A stretch of DNA of 64,000 nt. Source: an uncultured Collinsella sp. (GTDB lineage Bacteria; Actinomycetota; Coriobacteriia; Coriobacteriales; Coriobacteriaceae). Made by a program: the position numbers and the translations under genes. This document shows, piece after piece, positions 1 to 8,516 of this stretch. The stretch spans positions 91,200 through 155,199 of the forward strand of contig CATXKN010000005.1 in assembly GCA_958370785.1 (NCBI GenBank), in the 5' to 3' direction. Position 1 is the stretch's first letter; each line of letters starts with the position of its first letter. A model generated the notes under the pieces. The model was not told the origin of the DNA, did not search any database, and saw only the letters and a program-made list of their open reading frames with translations.

Positions 1-1006
1 TCCCGCCCTTGTTGTGCGTGGTGTAGTCCGCGGCGTTACCGGCATCGATCTTGACGACGCTTTGCTTCCAGTTGCCGCCCTCCAAGTCATACATGTCGAC
101 TACAGCCTTGCGCACGCCGTTCTCGTCGACATAGCAGCCCGCGTAGACAAAAAGCTCGTCGACGCCGTCGCCATCGACATCGCCCGCCTCGACATCAAAG
201 ACGGCGTCGTGCTCTTGCAGGTAACCGGCATCCAGGTACTTAAAACGGCCTTCGTACATCATATTAGTGTTGACCGTCACCGGCAGGTGTGTGTCGAGAG
301 TGCGCGTACGCCCGTTGCTAAACGAGTAGAGGACCAGCTCAACCTTTCCGGCGTATGACTTGCCGTCAATCGTCGTGGAGGAACTGTCGCCGTAGGCACG
401 GAGCTCGGCAACGCGGCTCTTTTTGCCCGTGCTGGCGTCGCTGCAGAACTCAACACTCGTGGCGTGAATGCCCGAGAAACCGTTGTTGTCGTTGGCGAGT
501 ACTGTTGAGGACTCATTGTTGCTTAGGTACGACCAGGTGCCGCCACCGTAGTCGCTATGCTTGTAGAGATCGCCGTTCGTATCGAAGTTGTTGACGTTTT
601 GCCAGAACTTTGCGGCGCCCCACACACTTCCATAGCCATCGGTGAGTTTGCTGCTGCCGCCAATGTCACCGCGCTCGACGTTCTCGAGCTTGTCGCGCAG
701 AGTGTAGCGATTGCCATGGCTACCGTTAGCTGCCATATAGACCTCGCTGCGCGTGGCAAACGTCGTGGGGGTATCAGTGGAATAGGGACCAACGGTATCG
801 GCCGGAATGTCCTCGCTCGTGCCCAGACCCAGGGCTTGATAATCCTGCTCGGTCATATCGGTGATTGCGGGCGCGTCTGCCGCCTGGGCAACCTGGGGCG
901 TGGCCGTGAAGCAGGCGACGCTCGTGGCGATCAACGCAGCAAGCGCCGCCGTCCCAACAAGCGGGATTTTCGACAGCCTACGGATACGGGGGTGTGGAAC
1001 GTACAT
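1..1006 (-). CDS. Secreted VCBS/FG-GAP-like protein, truncated by window edge
   Basis: An uninterrupted minus-strand frame runs from an ATG at 1006 to the window edge, giving at least 335 codons; the C-terminus lies outside. The N-terminus has basic residues, a hydrophobic stretch (ALAALIATSVACF) and a likely signal peptidase site near VAQA-ADAP, so export is predicted. The body is rich in Asn, Asp, Gly and Tyr, and near codon 290 it contains AGDVDGDGVDELFVY, a calcium-binding motif of the VCBS/FG-GAP repeat type. A GAGG ribosome binding site lies six bases before the start. The role is unknown; a surface or extracellular binding protein is most likely. Tandem hairpin repeats fill the upstream DNA. 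I am confident of the coding frame, less of the family. Confidence 0.75.
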   Translation of the reverse strand, partial: MYVPHPRIRRLSKIPLVGTAALAALIATSVACFTATPQVAQAADAPAITDMTEQDYQALGLGTSEDIPADTVGPYSTDTPTTFATRSEVYMAANGSHGNRYTLRDKLENVERGDIGGSSKLTDGYGSVWGAAKFWQNVNNFDTNGDLYKHSDYGGGTWSYLSNNESSTVLANDNNGFSGIHATSVEFCSDASTGKKSRVAELRAYGDSSSTTIDGKSYAGKVELVLYSFSNGRTRTLDTHLPVTVNTNMMYEGRFKYLDAGYLQEHDAVFDVEAGDVDGDGVDELFVYAGCYVDENGVRKAVVDMYDLEGGNWKQSVVKIDAGNAADYTTHNKGG

Positions 1007-1076
1007 GAGGGACCTCGCTTTATTCGAGTGGAGTGGACTCATTTTTGCAAATGATACATCCGATGCCCGATATCAC

Positions 1077-1110
1077 GTGTCTCATTTTCGCCAACGGCGT
1101 GTCTCATTTT
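1077..1110. repeat. Short direct repeat GTGTCTCATTTT, two copies
   Basis: GTGTCTCATTTT occurs at 1077 and again at 1099, a 22-base spacing; a related GACTCATTTTT lies near 1036. The copies sit just upstream of the secreted-protein gene that starts at 1006 and could be regulator sites, though no promoter is convincingly placed. Confidence 0.4.
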
Positions 1111-1130
1111 TGAGAATCCGAGATGCCGCG

Positions 1131-1352
1131 GAAATCTTATCCCAGCTCAAAGGCCATTTCTGGGATGTATTTTCCGTCGAGTGCCTCATCGGGAAACTGC
1201 ATCCCATTTCAAGCGTCGATTCTGGGACGCACTTTCCCCTTAGACCCTCAACCGGAAACCGCATCCCACTTTGAGCGCAAATTCCGGGACGCATTTTTCG
1301 AAAGCCTGCCCATCCGGAAAGCCCGTCCCACTTTGGACGCATCCGGGCACGG
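1131..1352. repeat. Tandem diverged hairpin repeat, about 62 bp x 3.5
   Basis: Units of 61-63 bp begin near 1131, 1191, 1254 and 1314. Each has the pattern GGAAA-n-CATCCCA followed about 12-15 bases later by TGGGACGCA-n-TTTCC, so every unit can fold back on itself. Copies differ by substitutions but keep the pairing halves. No coding frame explains them. Confidence 0.6.
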
Positions 1353-1389
1353 AACCATCGACCTATCAGGCCTCCCATCAATAAAGAGG

Positions 1390-1518
1390 CGTCCTCCCGG
1401 GCGGCGGGGCACGAAGTTCATCGCGAGTTCCGCACGCAAAGAAGGCCACTTAATGTGGCCTTCGTCTTGCGCAGGACTGTAGAGCAGGGAACTTCGTGCC
1501 CCGACGCCCGGGAGGACG
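1390..1518. repeat. Variable-arm palindrome, type A copy 1
   Basis: A 30-base left arm (1390-1419) matches the reverse complement of 1489-1518 at 29 of 30 positions. It encloses a 69-base core (1420-1488) with an inner hairpin around GGCCACTTAATGTGGCC. The same 69-base core, inverted and with different outer arms, occurs at 37564-37632. The element lies between the flavodoxin gene and the secreted-protein gene. Confidence 0.75.
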
Positions 1519-1524
1519 TTTCAT

Positions 1525-2112
1525 TTAGAAAGATGGACCGACCGCCGTCAGCGATGGGAGCTGCTCCCCCAGCACGGCCTTCTTGGCCGCCGCCGCCATA
1601 TGGTCCAGATCTTCCTTGGTGGGGTGATCCTTTGCGGCAACCCAGTTGTCGAGTAGCAACTTAGCGCGGGCGTTGTCGGGATCTTGCTCGAGCATGGCCT
1701 CGTAGCGCTGTTTGACCGCGGGGCCCATCTTGCCCTGGCACATTGCCCAGCCCGCCAGCTCGGCATCATCGGCCAAATTGGAGGTCACACGATCGATAAT
1801 CTGCTGGTAATAGCTCTGATCGGCACCAAAACCGCAGGTACCAAACAGAAAGACGCGCTTGCCGTGCAAGGCGGAGAGCAACGCCGCGACCGAAGGCGTG
1901 CATGCGCCCTTGTCGCACCAAAAACCGACGAGCACCGTATCGGCAGCGCAGGCACCCTGCGCCTCGAGCGCAACCTGATCTGCGTCCGCATCGTCGCTCA
2001 GCGCGGCAGCGTGAATAAACTCGACGCCTGCAGCCTGTAGGGCACGCTTGATTGCGCCCGAAACCATCCTGGTATTACCGCTCTTGCTGTTGACCACCAA
2101 AGAGCATGTCAT
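1525..2112 (-). CDS. Flavodoxin-family protein, BilS-like
   Basis: A protein of 195 residues with a flavodoxin-like fold. It opens with a beta strand and phosphate-loop-like segment (SLVVNSKSGNTRMV), followed by VLVGFWCDKGACTP and VFLFGTCGFG, and ends with a helical segment. The order VGFW-DKG, FLFGT, MCQGKMG resembles BilS flavodoxins associated with gut bilirubin reductase genes. No BilR or BilQ homologue is nearby, so a specific role in bilirubin reduction is not shown; FMN binding and electron transfer are the safe reading. ATG at 2112 places the first strand at the usual distance. A GTG two codons upstream has a better-placed G-rich site and is a real alternative. Confidence 0.65.
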   Translation of the reverse strand: MTCSLVVNSKSGNTRMVSGAIKRALQAAGVEFIHAAALSDDADADQVALEAQGACAADTVLVGFWCDKGACTPSVAALLSALHGKRVFLFGTCGFGADQSYYQQIIDRVTSNLADDAELAGWAMCQGKMGPAVKQRYEAMLEQDPDNARAKLLLDNWVAAKDHPTKEDLDHMAAAAKKAVLGEQLPSLTAVGPSF

Positions 2113-2273
2113 AGTCACGTTGCTCGTTTCCCCCAAAACTAAAGCCACTAATGCAATTTATTAGATGAATATCTTAGTACTAACGTGACAGATGTAAACC
2201 ACCTTCTGCCGATTGGCGACATGGGCGACACCGATGAGGGCAAAACGTCCGCAGCGCAAGCCCCCAAATACTT

Positions 2274-2316
2274 AAGACGTGGGACAAACAAACCCGATTC
2301 ATTTGCCCCACGTCTT
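2274..2316 (-). terminator. Hairpin after ABC exporter pair 1
   Basis: Arms of 15 bases (2274-2288 and 2302-2316) pair at 14 positions just beyond the stop codon of the exporter gene at 2319. The stem is strong but has no good T-run, so it may act as a 3' stabiliser as much as a terminator. Confidence 0.5.
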
Positions 2317-2318
2317 GC

Positions 2319-4178
2319 TTACTGGGCGAATTGGCTGCGGTAGAGCTCGGCGTAAAAGCCACCTGCCGCGAGCAGTTCATCGTGCGTGCCGCGCTCGATA
2401 ATCTGGCCGTCGCGCATAACCAGAATGCAGTCGGCGTTTCGAATCGTCGACAGGCGGTGCGCCACCACAAAGCTCGTGCGACCGGCCATGAGCTCGTCGA
2501 ATGCCGCCTGCACCTGCAGCTCGGTACGCGTATCGATGCTCGACGTTGCCTCGTCCAGCAGCAGAATCGCCGGATCGGTGAGCATGACGCGCGCGATGCA
2601 CAGCAGCTGTTTTTGACCCTGGCTAAACGCGCCGCCGTCCTCGCCGATCACCGTATCGTAGCCGCCTGGCAGCTGCACGATAAACTTATGCGCATAAGCG
2701 CGCTTGGCGGCCTCGACAACCTGCTCGCGCGTGGCGCCTGGGCAACCGTAGGCAATGTTTTCGGCCACCGTGCCCTCGAACAGCCAGGTGTCCTGCAGCA
2801 CCATGCCAAAGGCGCGGCGCAGGCTCGCACGCGTGTAGTCACGCGAGGAGCGACCATCGACCGCGATGCGCCCAGCATCGATATCGTAAAAGCGCAGCAG
2901 CAGGTTGATGAGCGTCGTCTTACCACAGCCCGTGGGACCGACGAGGGCAAAGCGCGTACCGGGCTTGGCATCGATGCAGATATCCTGCAGCAGTTTGCGG
3001 TCGGGCGCATAGCTAAAGTCCACATGCTCAAACGAAACCTCGCCCTTCGGGGCGGCGAGCTCAATGGCATCCACAGCGTCGGGCTCCTGCTCGCGCGCAT
3101 CGAGCAACGCGAACATGCGGCGCGCCGAGGCATACGCCGTCTGAATCTGCGTGATGACGTTCGTGACCTCGTTGAACGGCTTAGTGTACTGGTTGGCGTA
3201 GGACAGGAAGATCTGCACGCCGCCCACCGTGAGCGCCGCGGGCACGCCCGTGATCACGCCCGCGCAGCCGATCACGGCGACCACGGCATAGATGATGTTG
3301 TTGATAAAGCGCGTACCGGGGTTAGAAAGCGAACCCATAAACTGCGCGCGCTCGCCCGCCGTATAGAGCTCGGCGTTGAGGACATCGAAGCGCTGTTGAG
3401 CGTGCGGGCCGTAGGCGAAGGCGTCCACGAGCTTTTGCTCGCCCACGTACTCCTCAATATGACCGCCAAGCTGGCCTTGGATGCGCTGCTGTGCCGTAAA
3501 GCTCTTGTTGGAAAGTTTGGCGATGGCGCCGGCTGCAAAGATGGAAAGCGGCGTGACGAGCACCACCACGAGCGTCATGGCCAGGTTAATGGAGAGCATA
3601 AACGCGAGCGTGCCCACGATGGTGATGACGCCGGTAAAGAGCTGCGTAAAGCCCTGCAGCAGGCCGTCGCCCACTTGGTCGACATCGTTGACCACGCGGC
3701 TCATGAGGTCACCGTGGGCATGGCTGTCGATAAAGCTGAGCGGCATGCGGCTGAGCTTGTCGCTTGCCTCCACGCGCATGTCGCGCACCGTCTCGTAGGA
3801 CAGGCGATTGACGCAGTAGCCCTGCAGCCACTGGAAGGCCGCCGCGCCCACCACGACAATCGCGAGCTTGGTAACGAGCGGCAGCAGCGCGTCAAAGTCC
3901 ACCTGCCCGGCGGCAACGATGAGGTCGATGCCCTCGCCGATAAGGATGGGCGTATAGAGTTGCAAGATCACCGAGATGGCGGCGCTCACAAACGACGCCG
4001 TAAACGAAATGCGATGCGGACGGACGTAGCCCAGCAGGCGGCGAGTTACCGCGCCCACGGGGTAGCGCTCGGGGTCGCCGGGCTGGCGCGGGCCGTCACC
4101 CAAGTCGTTGAGGCTATCGTTGCCGGACACGTTGGCCGTCATCGTGGCGACCGAGCCGGAAGAAGTATACGGGTTCAT
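2319..4178 (-). CDS. ABC exporter half-transporter, catalytically canonical subunit
   Basis: A 619-residue half-transporter: a type 1 exporter membrane domain of about six helices (residues 50-340) followed by a nucleotide-binding domain. The ATPase has Walker A GPTGCGKTT, signature FSQGQKQ, Walker B ILLLDEATSSID with the catalytic Glu, and the switch His in VAHRLST. It follows its partner directly: the upstream stop and this start read TAAATG, so the two are translationally coupled. The partner has a degenerate ATP site, the arrangement of heterodimeric multidrug exporters such as LmrCD, BmrCD and TM287/288. Substrate is unknown. A related pair lies at 13454-17195. Confidence 0.9.
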   Translation of the reverse strand: MNPYTSSGSVATMTANVSGNDSLNDLGDGPRQPGDPERYPVGAVTRRLLGYVRPHRISFTASFVSAAISVILQLYTPILIGEGIDLIVAAGQVDFDALLPLVTKLAIVVVGAAAFQWLQGYCVNRLSYETVRDMRVEASDKLSRMPLSFIDSHAHGDLMSRVVNDVDQVGDGLLQGFTQLFTGVITIVGTLAFMLSINLAMTLVVVLVTPLSIFAAGAIAKLSNKSFTAQQRIQGQLGGHIEEYVGEQKLVDAFAYGPHAQQRFDVLNAELYTAGERAQFMGSLSNPGTRFINNIIYAVVAVIGCAGVITGVPAALTVGGVQIFLSYANQYTKPFNEVTNVITQIQTAYASARRMFALLDAREQEPDAVDAIELAAPKGEVSFEHVDFSYAPDRKLLQDICIDAKPGTRFALVGPTGCGKTTLINLLLRFYDIDAGRIAVDGRSSRDYTRASLRRAFGMVLQDTWLFEGTVAENIAYGCPGATREQVVEAAKRAYAHKFIVQLPGGYDTVIGEDGGAFSQGQKQLLCIARVMLTDPAILLLDEATSSIDTRTELQVQAAFDELMAGRTSFVVAHRLSTIRNADCILVMRDGQIIERGTHDELLAAGGFYAELYRSQFAQ

Positions 4179-6059
4179 TTAGCAGCCCTCCTTTGCGCAA
4201 GTGGATGCCGGGGCGCACGCGGCGCCTGAGGCGGGCACGGGGCTTGGGGCGAACGCGGGCGTCGCGCTCCCCTGCTGGCCCTCGAGCTCCTCGCGACGAA
4301 GCTGCGACTGGCAAATCTCGCGGTAGAGTTGGCAGCTTGCGTAGAGCTCGTCGTGCGCGCCCAGGCCCGCGACCGAGCCGTGGTCGAGCACGCAGATCAT
4401 GTCGGCATCGCGCACGGTCGAGACGCGCTGGCTCACGATGACGGTCGTGAGCGGCAGCCCGCCCTCGGCGGCACCGCGCACGCTGCGCTCGCGAATGGCG
4501 TGACGAAGCGCCGCATCGGTCTTAAAGTCGAGCGCCGAGGCGGAGTCATCCATGATCAGGACCTGCGGAGAGCCCACCAGGGCACGTGCGATGGTCAGGC
4601 GCTGGCGCTGGCCACCGCTAAAGTTCTTGCCGCCCGCCTCGACCGGGGCGTTGAGCCTCTGCGGCTTGTTGCGCACGAACTCGCTGGCCTGCGCCATATC
4701 GAGCGCCGCCCAAAGCTCCTCGTCGGTCGCCGACTCGTCGCGCCAGGTTAGGTTGCTACGGATCGTGCCGCTCACGAGCGACGCGCGCTGCGGTACGGTC
4801 GCGACCACATAGCGCAGCTGATTGAGCGGCCAGACGCGCACGTCGGCACCCATTACGCTCACGCTGCCGGCGCCCGTGTCGTACAGGCGCGGGATAAGCG
4901 AGACGAGCGTGGACTTGCCGCTGCCCGTGCCGCCGATAATGCCGAGCGTTTTGCCCACCGGCAGCTCCAGGGTCACGTCATTGACGGCGTTGGCGGCGCC
5001 CGCGCCAAAGGAGAAGCTCGCATGGCCGAAGCTCAGCGCGGGAACCGGAACAGCGTTACCCATCGCGCTCGGCTCGGGCAGCGCAACCGGCTGGTTGCCC
5101 TCGTCGGTAATGCTCGGCTCGCAATTGAGCACCTCGTTGAGACGCGACGCGCTGGCGCTCGCCTTGGTAAAGACCACGACCAGGTTGGCGACATACACGA
5201 TGGAGGTCAGGGTCTGCGTCATGTAGTTCACAAACGCCATGACCTGGCCCTGTGTGAGCTCGCCCACGTTGACCTGGACGCCGCCCACCCACAGGATGGC
5301 GCACACGCCCAGGTTCATCACCAAAAACGTGACGGGATTAAGAATCGACGAGAGCTTGCCCACCGCGATGGCGGTATGCGCCTGGTCATCGGCTGCCTGG
5401 GCAAAACGCTCACGCTCGTGATCCTCGCGCACAAAGGCTCGGACCACGCGGGCGCCCGAAAGCCCCTCGCGACAGATGAGTGCGATGCGATCGAGCTTTG
5501 CCTGCAGCTGCTTGTAGTACGGGATGCAGCGCGCCATGACAAACCAAAACACCAGGCCGATGGCGGGCGTGCAAATCAAAAAGATCATGCCGAGCTTAAG
5601 GTCGATGGCAAGGGCCGCGACCATGGAGCCCACCGCCAAGAAAGGCCAGCGGATGAGCATACGCACGCCCAGCGCCACGGCGAGCTGCACCTGGTTGACG
5701 TCGTTGGTAATGCGCGTGATGAGCGACGGCGTGCCAAAGCGATCGAGCTCAGCATAGCTCAGCTTGTTGATGTGCTGGTAGAGTGCGCCGCGAATGTCAG
5801 TACCCATGCCCTGCGAGGTGAGCGCTGCCATCTTTTGGCAGACGAGCGTAAACGAGATGCCGATCACGGCCATGGCGGCGAGCACCATGCCGTAGTGGAT
5901 AACGGCGTTCACGTCGTGTGCGCCGATGCCCTTATCGATCATCTGGGCAATCACCAGCGGCGTCAGCAGGTCAAAGATCACTTCGATCAACTTGCACGCA
6001 GGGCCAATCACCATATACCGGCGATACTTACCACCAAAACGCCTGAGCAGCTCAATCAT
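4179..6059 (-). CDS. ABC exporter half-transporter, degenerate-site subunit
   Basis: First gene of exporter pair 1, 626 residues, membrane domain then ATPase domain. Walker A is GGTGSGKST and the signature FSGGQRQRL is intact. The Walker B end reads LIMDDSASALD, with Asp in place of the catalytic Glu, and the switch His is Gln (VSQRVST). Together these mark the non-hydrolysing site of a heterodimeric exporter. About 45 residues rich in Ala and Pro follow the ATPase domain, possibly disordered. The stop abuts the start of the partner. No regulator sits next to this pair, unlike pair 2. Confidence 0.9.
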   Translation of the reverse strand: MIELLRRFGGKYRRYMVIGPACKLIEVIFDLLTPLVIAQMIDKGIGAHDVNAVIHYGMVLAAMAVIGISFTLVCQKMAALTSQGMGTDIRGALYQHINKLSYAELDRFGTPSLITRITNDVNQVQLAVALGVRMLIRWPFLAVGSMVAALAIDLKLGMIFLICTPAIGLVFWFVMARCIPYYKQLQAKLDRIALICREGLSGARVVRAFVREDHERERFAQAADDQAHTAIAVGKLSSILNPVTFLVMNLGVCAILWVGGVQVNVGELTQGQVMAFVNYMTQTLTSIVYVANLVVVFTKASASASRLNEVLNCEPSITDEGNQPVALPEPSAMGNAVPVPALSFGHASFSFGAGAANAVNDVTLELPVGKTLGIIGGTGSGKSTLVSLIPRLYDTGAGSVSVMGADVRVWPLNQLRYVVATVPQRASLVSGTIRSNLTWRDESATDEELWAALDMAQASEFVRNKPQRLNAPVEAGGKNFSGGQRQRLTIARALVGSPQVLIMDDSASALDFKTDAALRHAIRERSVRGAAEGGLPLTTVIVSQRVSTVRDADMICVLDHGSVAGLGAHDELYASCQLYREICQSQLRREELEGQQGSATPAFAPSPVPASGAACAPASTCAKEGC

Positions 6060-6288
6060 GTATAGGCGCTCCCTATCATCATCTCAATTCAATCTGATTC
6101 ATGATAGTACGGCGAACCCTGGGGATGCGTAAGCAACTCGTTACAGATGTTAAGGCGAAGTAAGCACGAAGGCTACCAGTGCCCAAGGCATGTATCCGCC
6201 GCTGTTTTGGCAAAGCCAGCGAGCAACACAAAGCAAGGGATTAAGTTATCCGATAAACGCGACTTTACGGGTGATTTTTGGACGACGG

Positions 6289-6383
6289 GGCCCGGCCGGC
6301 GACGAGGTATTTGGTAGTCGAGCGATCCCGCAGGCGCAGCCGAGGACCAGCGAGACACCAAATACCTCGTCGCCGGCCGGGCC
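6289..6383. repeat. Variable-arm palindrome, type B copy 1
   Basis: Perfect 27-base inverted arms at 6289-6315 and 6357-6383 enclose a 41-base core containing CCCGCAGG and CCGAGGACC. It lies just beyond the 3' end of the SRP RNA. The rest of the 6060-6397 interval shows no gene. The core words CCGCAGG and CCGAGGAC recur at 10284-10408 with unrelated arms. Confidence 0.7.
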
Positions 6384-6397
6384 ATGTCGCGGCACCA

Positions 6398-6521
6398 AAA
6401 AACGCCTGCGCACTCGATGGATTCGGATGCCCGACAGAGGCTCCTTATGGCTGCTTCCTTCCGGACCTGACCAGATTCGGAACATGTCGTCATCCGAACC
6501 CATCGAACGCGCTAGGCGCTC
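6398..6521 (-). ncRNA. ffs: Signal recognition particle RNA, small bacterial type
   Basis: Read on the minus strand, this contains GGTCAGGTCCGGAAGGAAGC, the universal SRP domain IV tip that binds Ffh. Long flanking halves pair: the 5' part around TTCGATGGGTTCGGATG matches the 3' part around CATCCGAATCCATCGA. A T-run follows directly at the 3' end (6397-6402), giving a plausible terminator. Size fits a 4.5S-like RNA without an Alu domain. The 5' end is estimated from where pairing begins. It is transcribed in the same direction as the TadA-fusion gene upstream of it. Confidence 0.9.
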
Positions 6522-6590
6522 GATATATCTTACCCGCTCCCGCCCGATGGGGCAAGGTAGCTAATTTGGGGCGGGGCTTTTTTACTACTT

Positions 6591-8372
6591 TTAGATACGG
6601 CCAAGGTCGTAGGCTTGGGCGGCGGCTTCACCGGCGCAGATGAGGTTGGTTGCGGCTTCTTGCGGATCGATTGCCTGCTCCAGGTCCATGGGCCTGCGGC
6701 AGACCGGCAGAACTAAGTCGATACCCTGCCTATACACCGCATCCAGGTTGTCGGCACGACCGCCCACGACGGCAACAACCGGCTTGCCATAGCGTTTCGC
6801 ACGACGGGCCACGCCCACCGGCGCCTTACCGGCCGCGGATTGCTCGTCCATATTGCCCTCGCCCGTTATGACCAGGTCGACATCGCGCACGCGCTCGTCA
6901 AACCCAATCAGATCAAGCACCGTCTCCACGCCCGAGCGTAGCTCCGCACCGAGCGCTAGCAGCGCGGCGCCCAGGCCGCCGGCGGCGCCGGCACCGGGCA
7001 CACCGAGCACCGAGCCAAATGCCCGCACACCCTCGGGCACGCGCAACAACCCCTGAGCCCGTACCCCGGCAATCGCCGCATCGAGCAGGCGGCCGTAGCC
7101 GACCATCCAGCCGTCGTACCTACGCAGCACCTCGGCATCACCCGCCGGCAAACCCTTCTGCCCACCAAACACCGCCAGTGCGCCTCGACGCCCCACGAGC
7201 GGATTCTCGACATCGGAAAGCACCACGACGCGCGCGCCATTCAGCGCCCGAAGCGCTGGTGCCAAATCGATACTTGCCACGTGTTCAAGGCCTGCGAGAC
7301 CGGGGGCGATATTGCAGCCACGCTTATCGACAACGTGCGCGCCCAGCGCCTGCAGCATGCCGGCGCCACCGTCGTTGGTGGCGCTGCCGCCCAGTCCTAT
7401 ATATAGAGTCCTCGCCCCCGCGCAAACCGCACGAAGCATCAGCTCGCCCACGCCATAGGTCGAAGCCGCAAGCGCCGCCGATTCCGTGCAGGGCGAATAC
7501 CCAATACCCGCCGCCTCGGCCATCTCAATAACAGCAGATTCGCGCTCGCCGTCCACCAGCATCCGGGCAGACACGCGGTCGCCCAAGGGGCCTGCGACTT
7601 CACATGCCACGACCTCACCGCCGCACGCGGCAACGGCACCGAGCGTTCCCTCGCCACCATCTGCCAGCGGCAATGCGCGCACCTCGGCATCGGGCCACAC
7701 ACGGCGCACACCTTCGGCGATTGCCGACTCCGCCTGCACGCTCGAAACGCTGCCCTTAAAGGAATCAATCGCCAGCAGCACGCGGCGGGGCCGGCGCTGC
7801 ACGGGGCCAAAGTCGAGCGCTTCATCGGCAAGATTCTCGACACCCGCAAGCGCCTCGGCATGGGCGGCATGTGCCTCAAGAACGACCCCACAACCGCAGC
7901 CAGCACCATCGGCGCCACGCAGCCCACTAAAATAGTCGCTCAATACCTCACGACACTCATCCGCCAGCACGCCGGCGGTCACATTAAACCGATGGTTCAG
8001 GCGCGAATCGGCATTGAGGTCGTATAGCGACCCCAGAGCACCCGCTTTAGCATCGGCCGCGCCGTACACGCAGCGCCCCACGCGCGCGTTAACCATAAGC
8101 CCCGCGCACATGCAGCAGGGCTCGAGCGTCACGTAGACCGTGCAATCGGAAAGGCGCCAGCGTCCAAGCGACTGCGCGGCGGCGCATAGGGCCGCAAACT
8201 CGGCATGCGCCGAAGGGTCCTGGTCGAGCTCGCGGCGATTATGCGCCCTCGCGACGATCTCACCCGCGCACACCGCTACGGCACCAATCGGCACCTCGCC
8301 CACCGTCGCGGCGGCGCGCGCCTCGGCCAGCGCCTCGCGCATGAACTTCTCGTCGATTTCGGTGATTGTCAT
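6591..8372 (-). CDS. Fusion of tRNA adenosine deaminase and glycerate kinase
   Basis: One 593-residue frame joins two enzymes. Residues 1-150 are a TadA-type deaminase, which converts A34 to inosine in tRNA-Arg(ACG): the zinc motif HAE is at 56-58 and PCCMC at 85-89. After a linker of about 45 residues rich in Ala and Gly, residues from about 198 form a type 1 (GlxK/GarK) glycerate kinase, with AIDSFKGS at its start and ADGGEGT soon after. I start at the ATG at 8372, preceded by GGAAGG; it gives the standard TadA N-terminus, while a longer frame upstream would run toward the tRNA gene. Both halves look intact. Such a fusion is unusual, and no functional link between the activities is obvious. 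Confidence 0.85.
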   Translation of the reverse strand: MTITEIDEKFMREALAEARAAATVGEVPIGAVAVCAGEIVARAHNRRELDQDPSAHAEFAALCAAAQSLGRWRLSDCTVYVTLEPCCMCAGLMVNARVGRCVYGAADAKAGALGSLYDLNADSRLNHRFNVTAGVLADECREVLSDYFSGLRGADGAGCGCGVVLEAHAAHAEALAGVENLADEALDFGPVQRRPRRVLLAIDSFKGSVSSVQAESAIAEGVRRVWPDAEVRALPLADGGEGTLGAVAACGGEVVACEVAGPLGDRVSARMLVDGERESAVIEMAEAAGIGYSPCTESAALAASTYGVGELMLRAVCAGARTLYIGLGGSATNDGGAGMLQALGAHVVDKRGCNIAPGLAGLEHVASIDLAPALRALNGARVVVLSDVENPLVGRRGALAVFGGQKGLPAGDAEVLRRYDGWMVGYGRLLDAAIAGVRAQGLLRVPEGVRAFGSVLGVPGAGAAGGLGAALLALGAELRSGVETVLDLIGFDERVRDVDLVITGEGNMDEQSAAGKAPVGVARRAKRYGKPVVAVVGGRADNLDAVYRQGIDLVLPVCRRPMDLEQAIDPQEAATNLICAGEAAAQAYDLGRI

Positions 8373-8423
8373 CGTTCGCCTTCCCTGTTGCAAATTCAAA
8401 ACGATGCTATCATTACGACTCAC

Positions 8424-8513
8424 GGAGAGATGGCAGAGCGGTTGAATGCGGCGGTCTTGAAAACCGTTGAGCGCGAGAGCGTTCCGGGGGTTCGAATCCC
8501 CCTCTCTCCGCCA
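8424..8513 (+). tRNA. tRNA-Ser (anticodon TGA)
   Basis: A 90-base class II tRNA with long variable arm. Acceptor halves GGAGAGA and TCTCTCC pair, the anticodon loop reads CTTGAAA with TGA as anticodon, the T arm contains GGTTCGAATCC, and CCA is encoded. It lies divergently between the TadA fusion and the TetR gene, whose stop codon is only a few bases away on the other strand. Confidence 0.95.
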
Positions 8514-8516
8514 CTC

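Noticed and set aside
2331..4229. A 632-codon plus-strand frame opposite the ABC exporter gene
   Set aside because: It mirrors the exporter frame in high-GC DNA; the product is Arg/His-rich with no domain, while the minus strand has complete ABC motifs.
5022..6065. A 347-codon plus-strand frame opposite the second exporter gene
   Set aside because: Antisense shadow with the same His/Arg-rich composition and no ribosome site.
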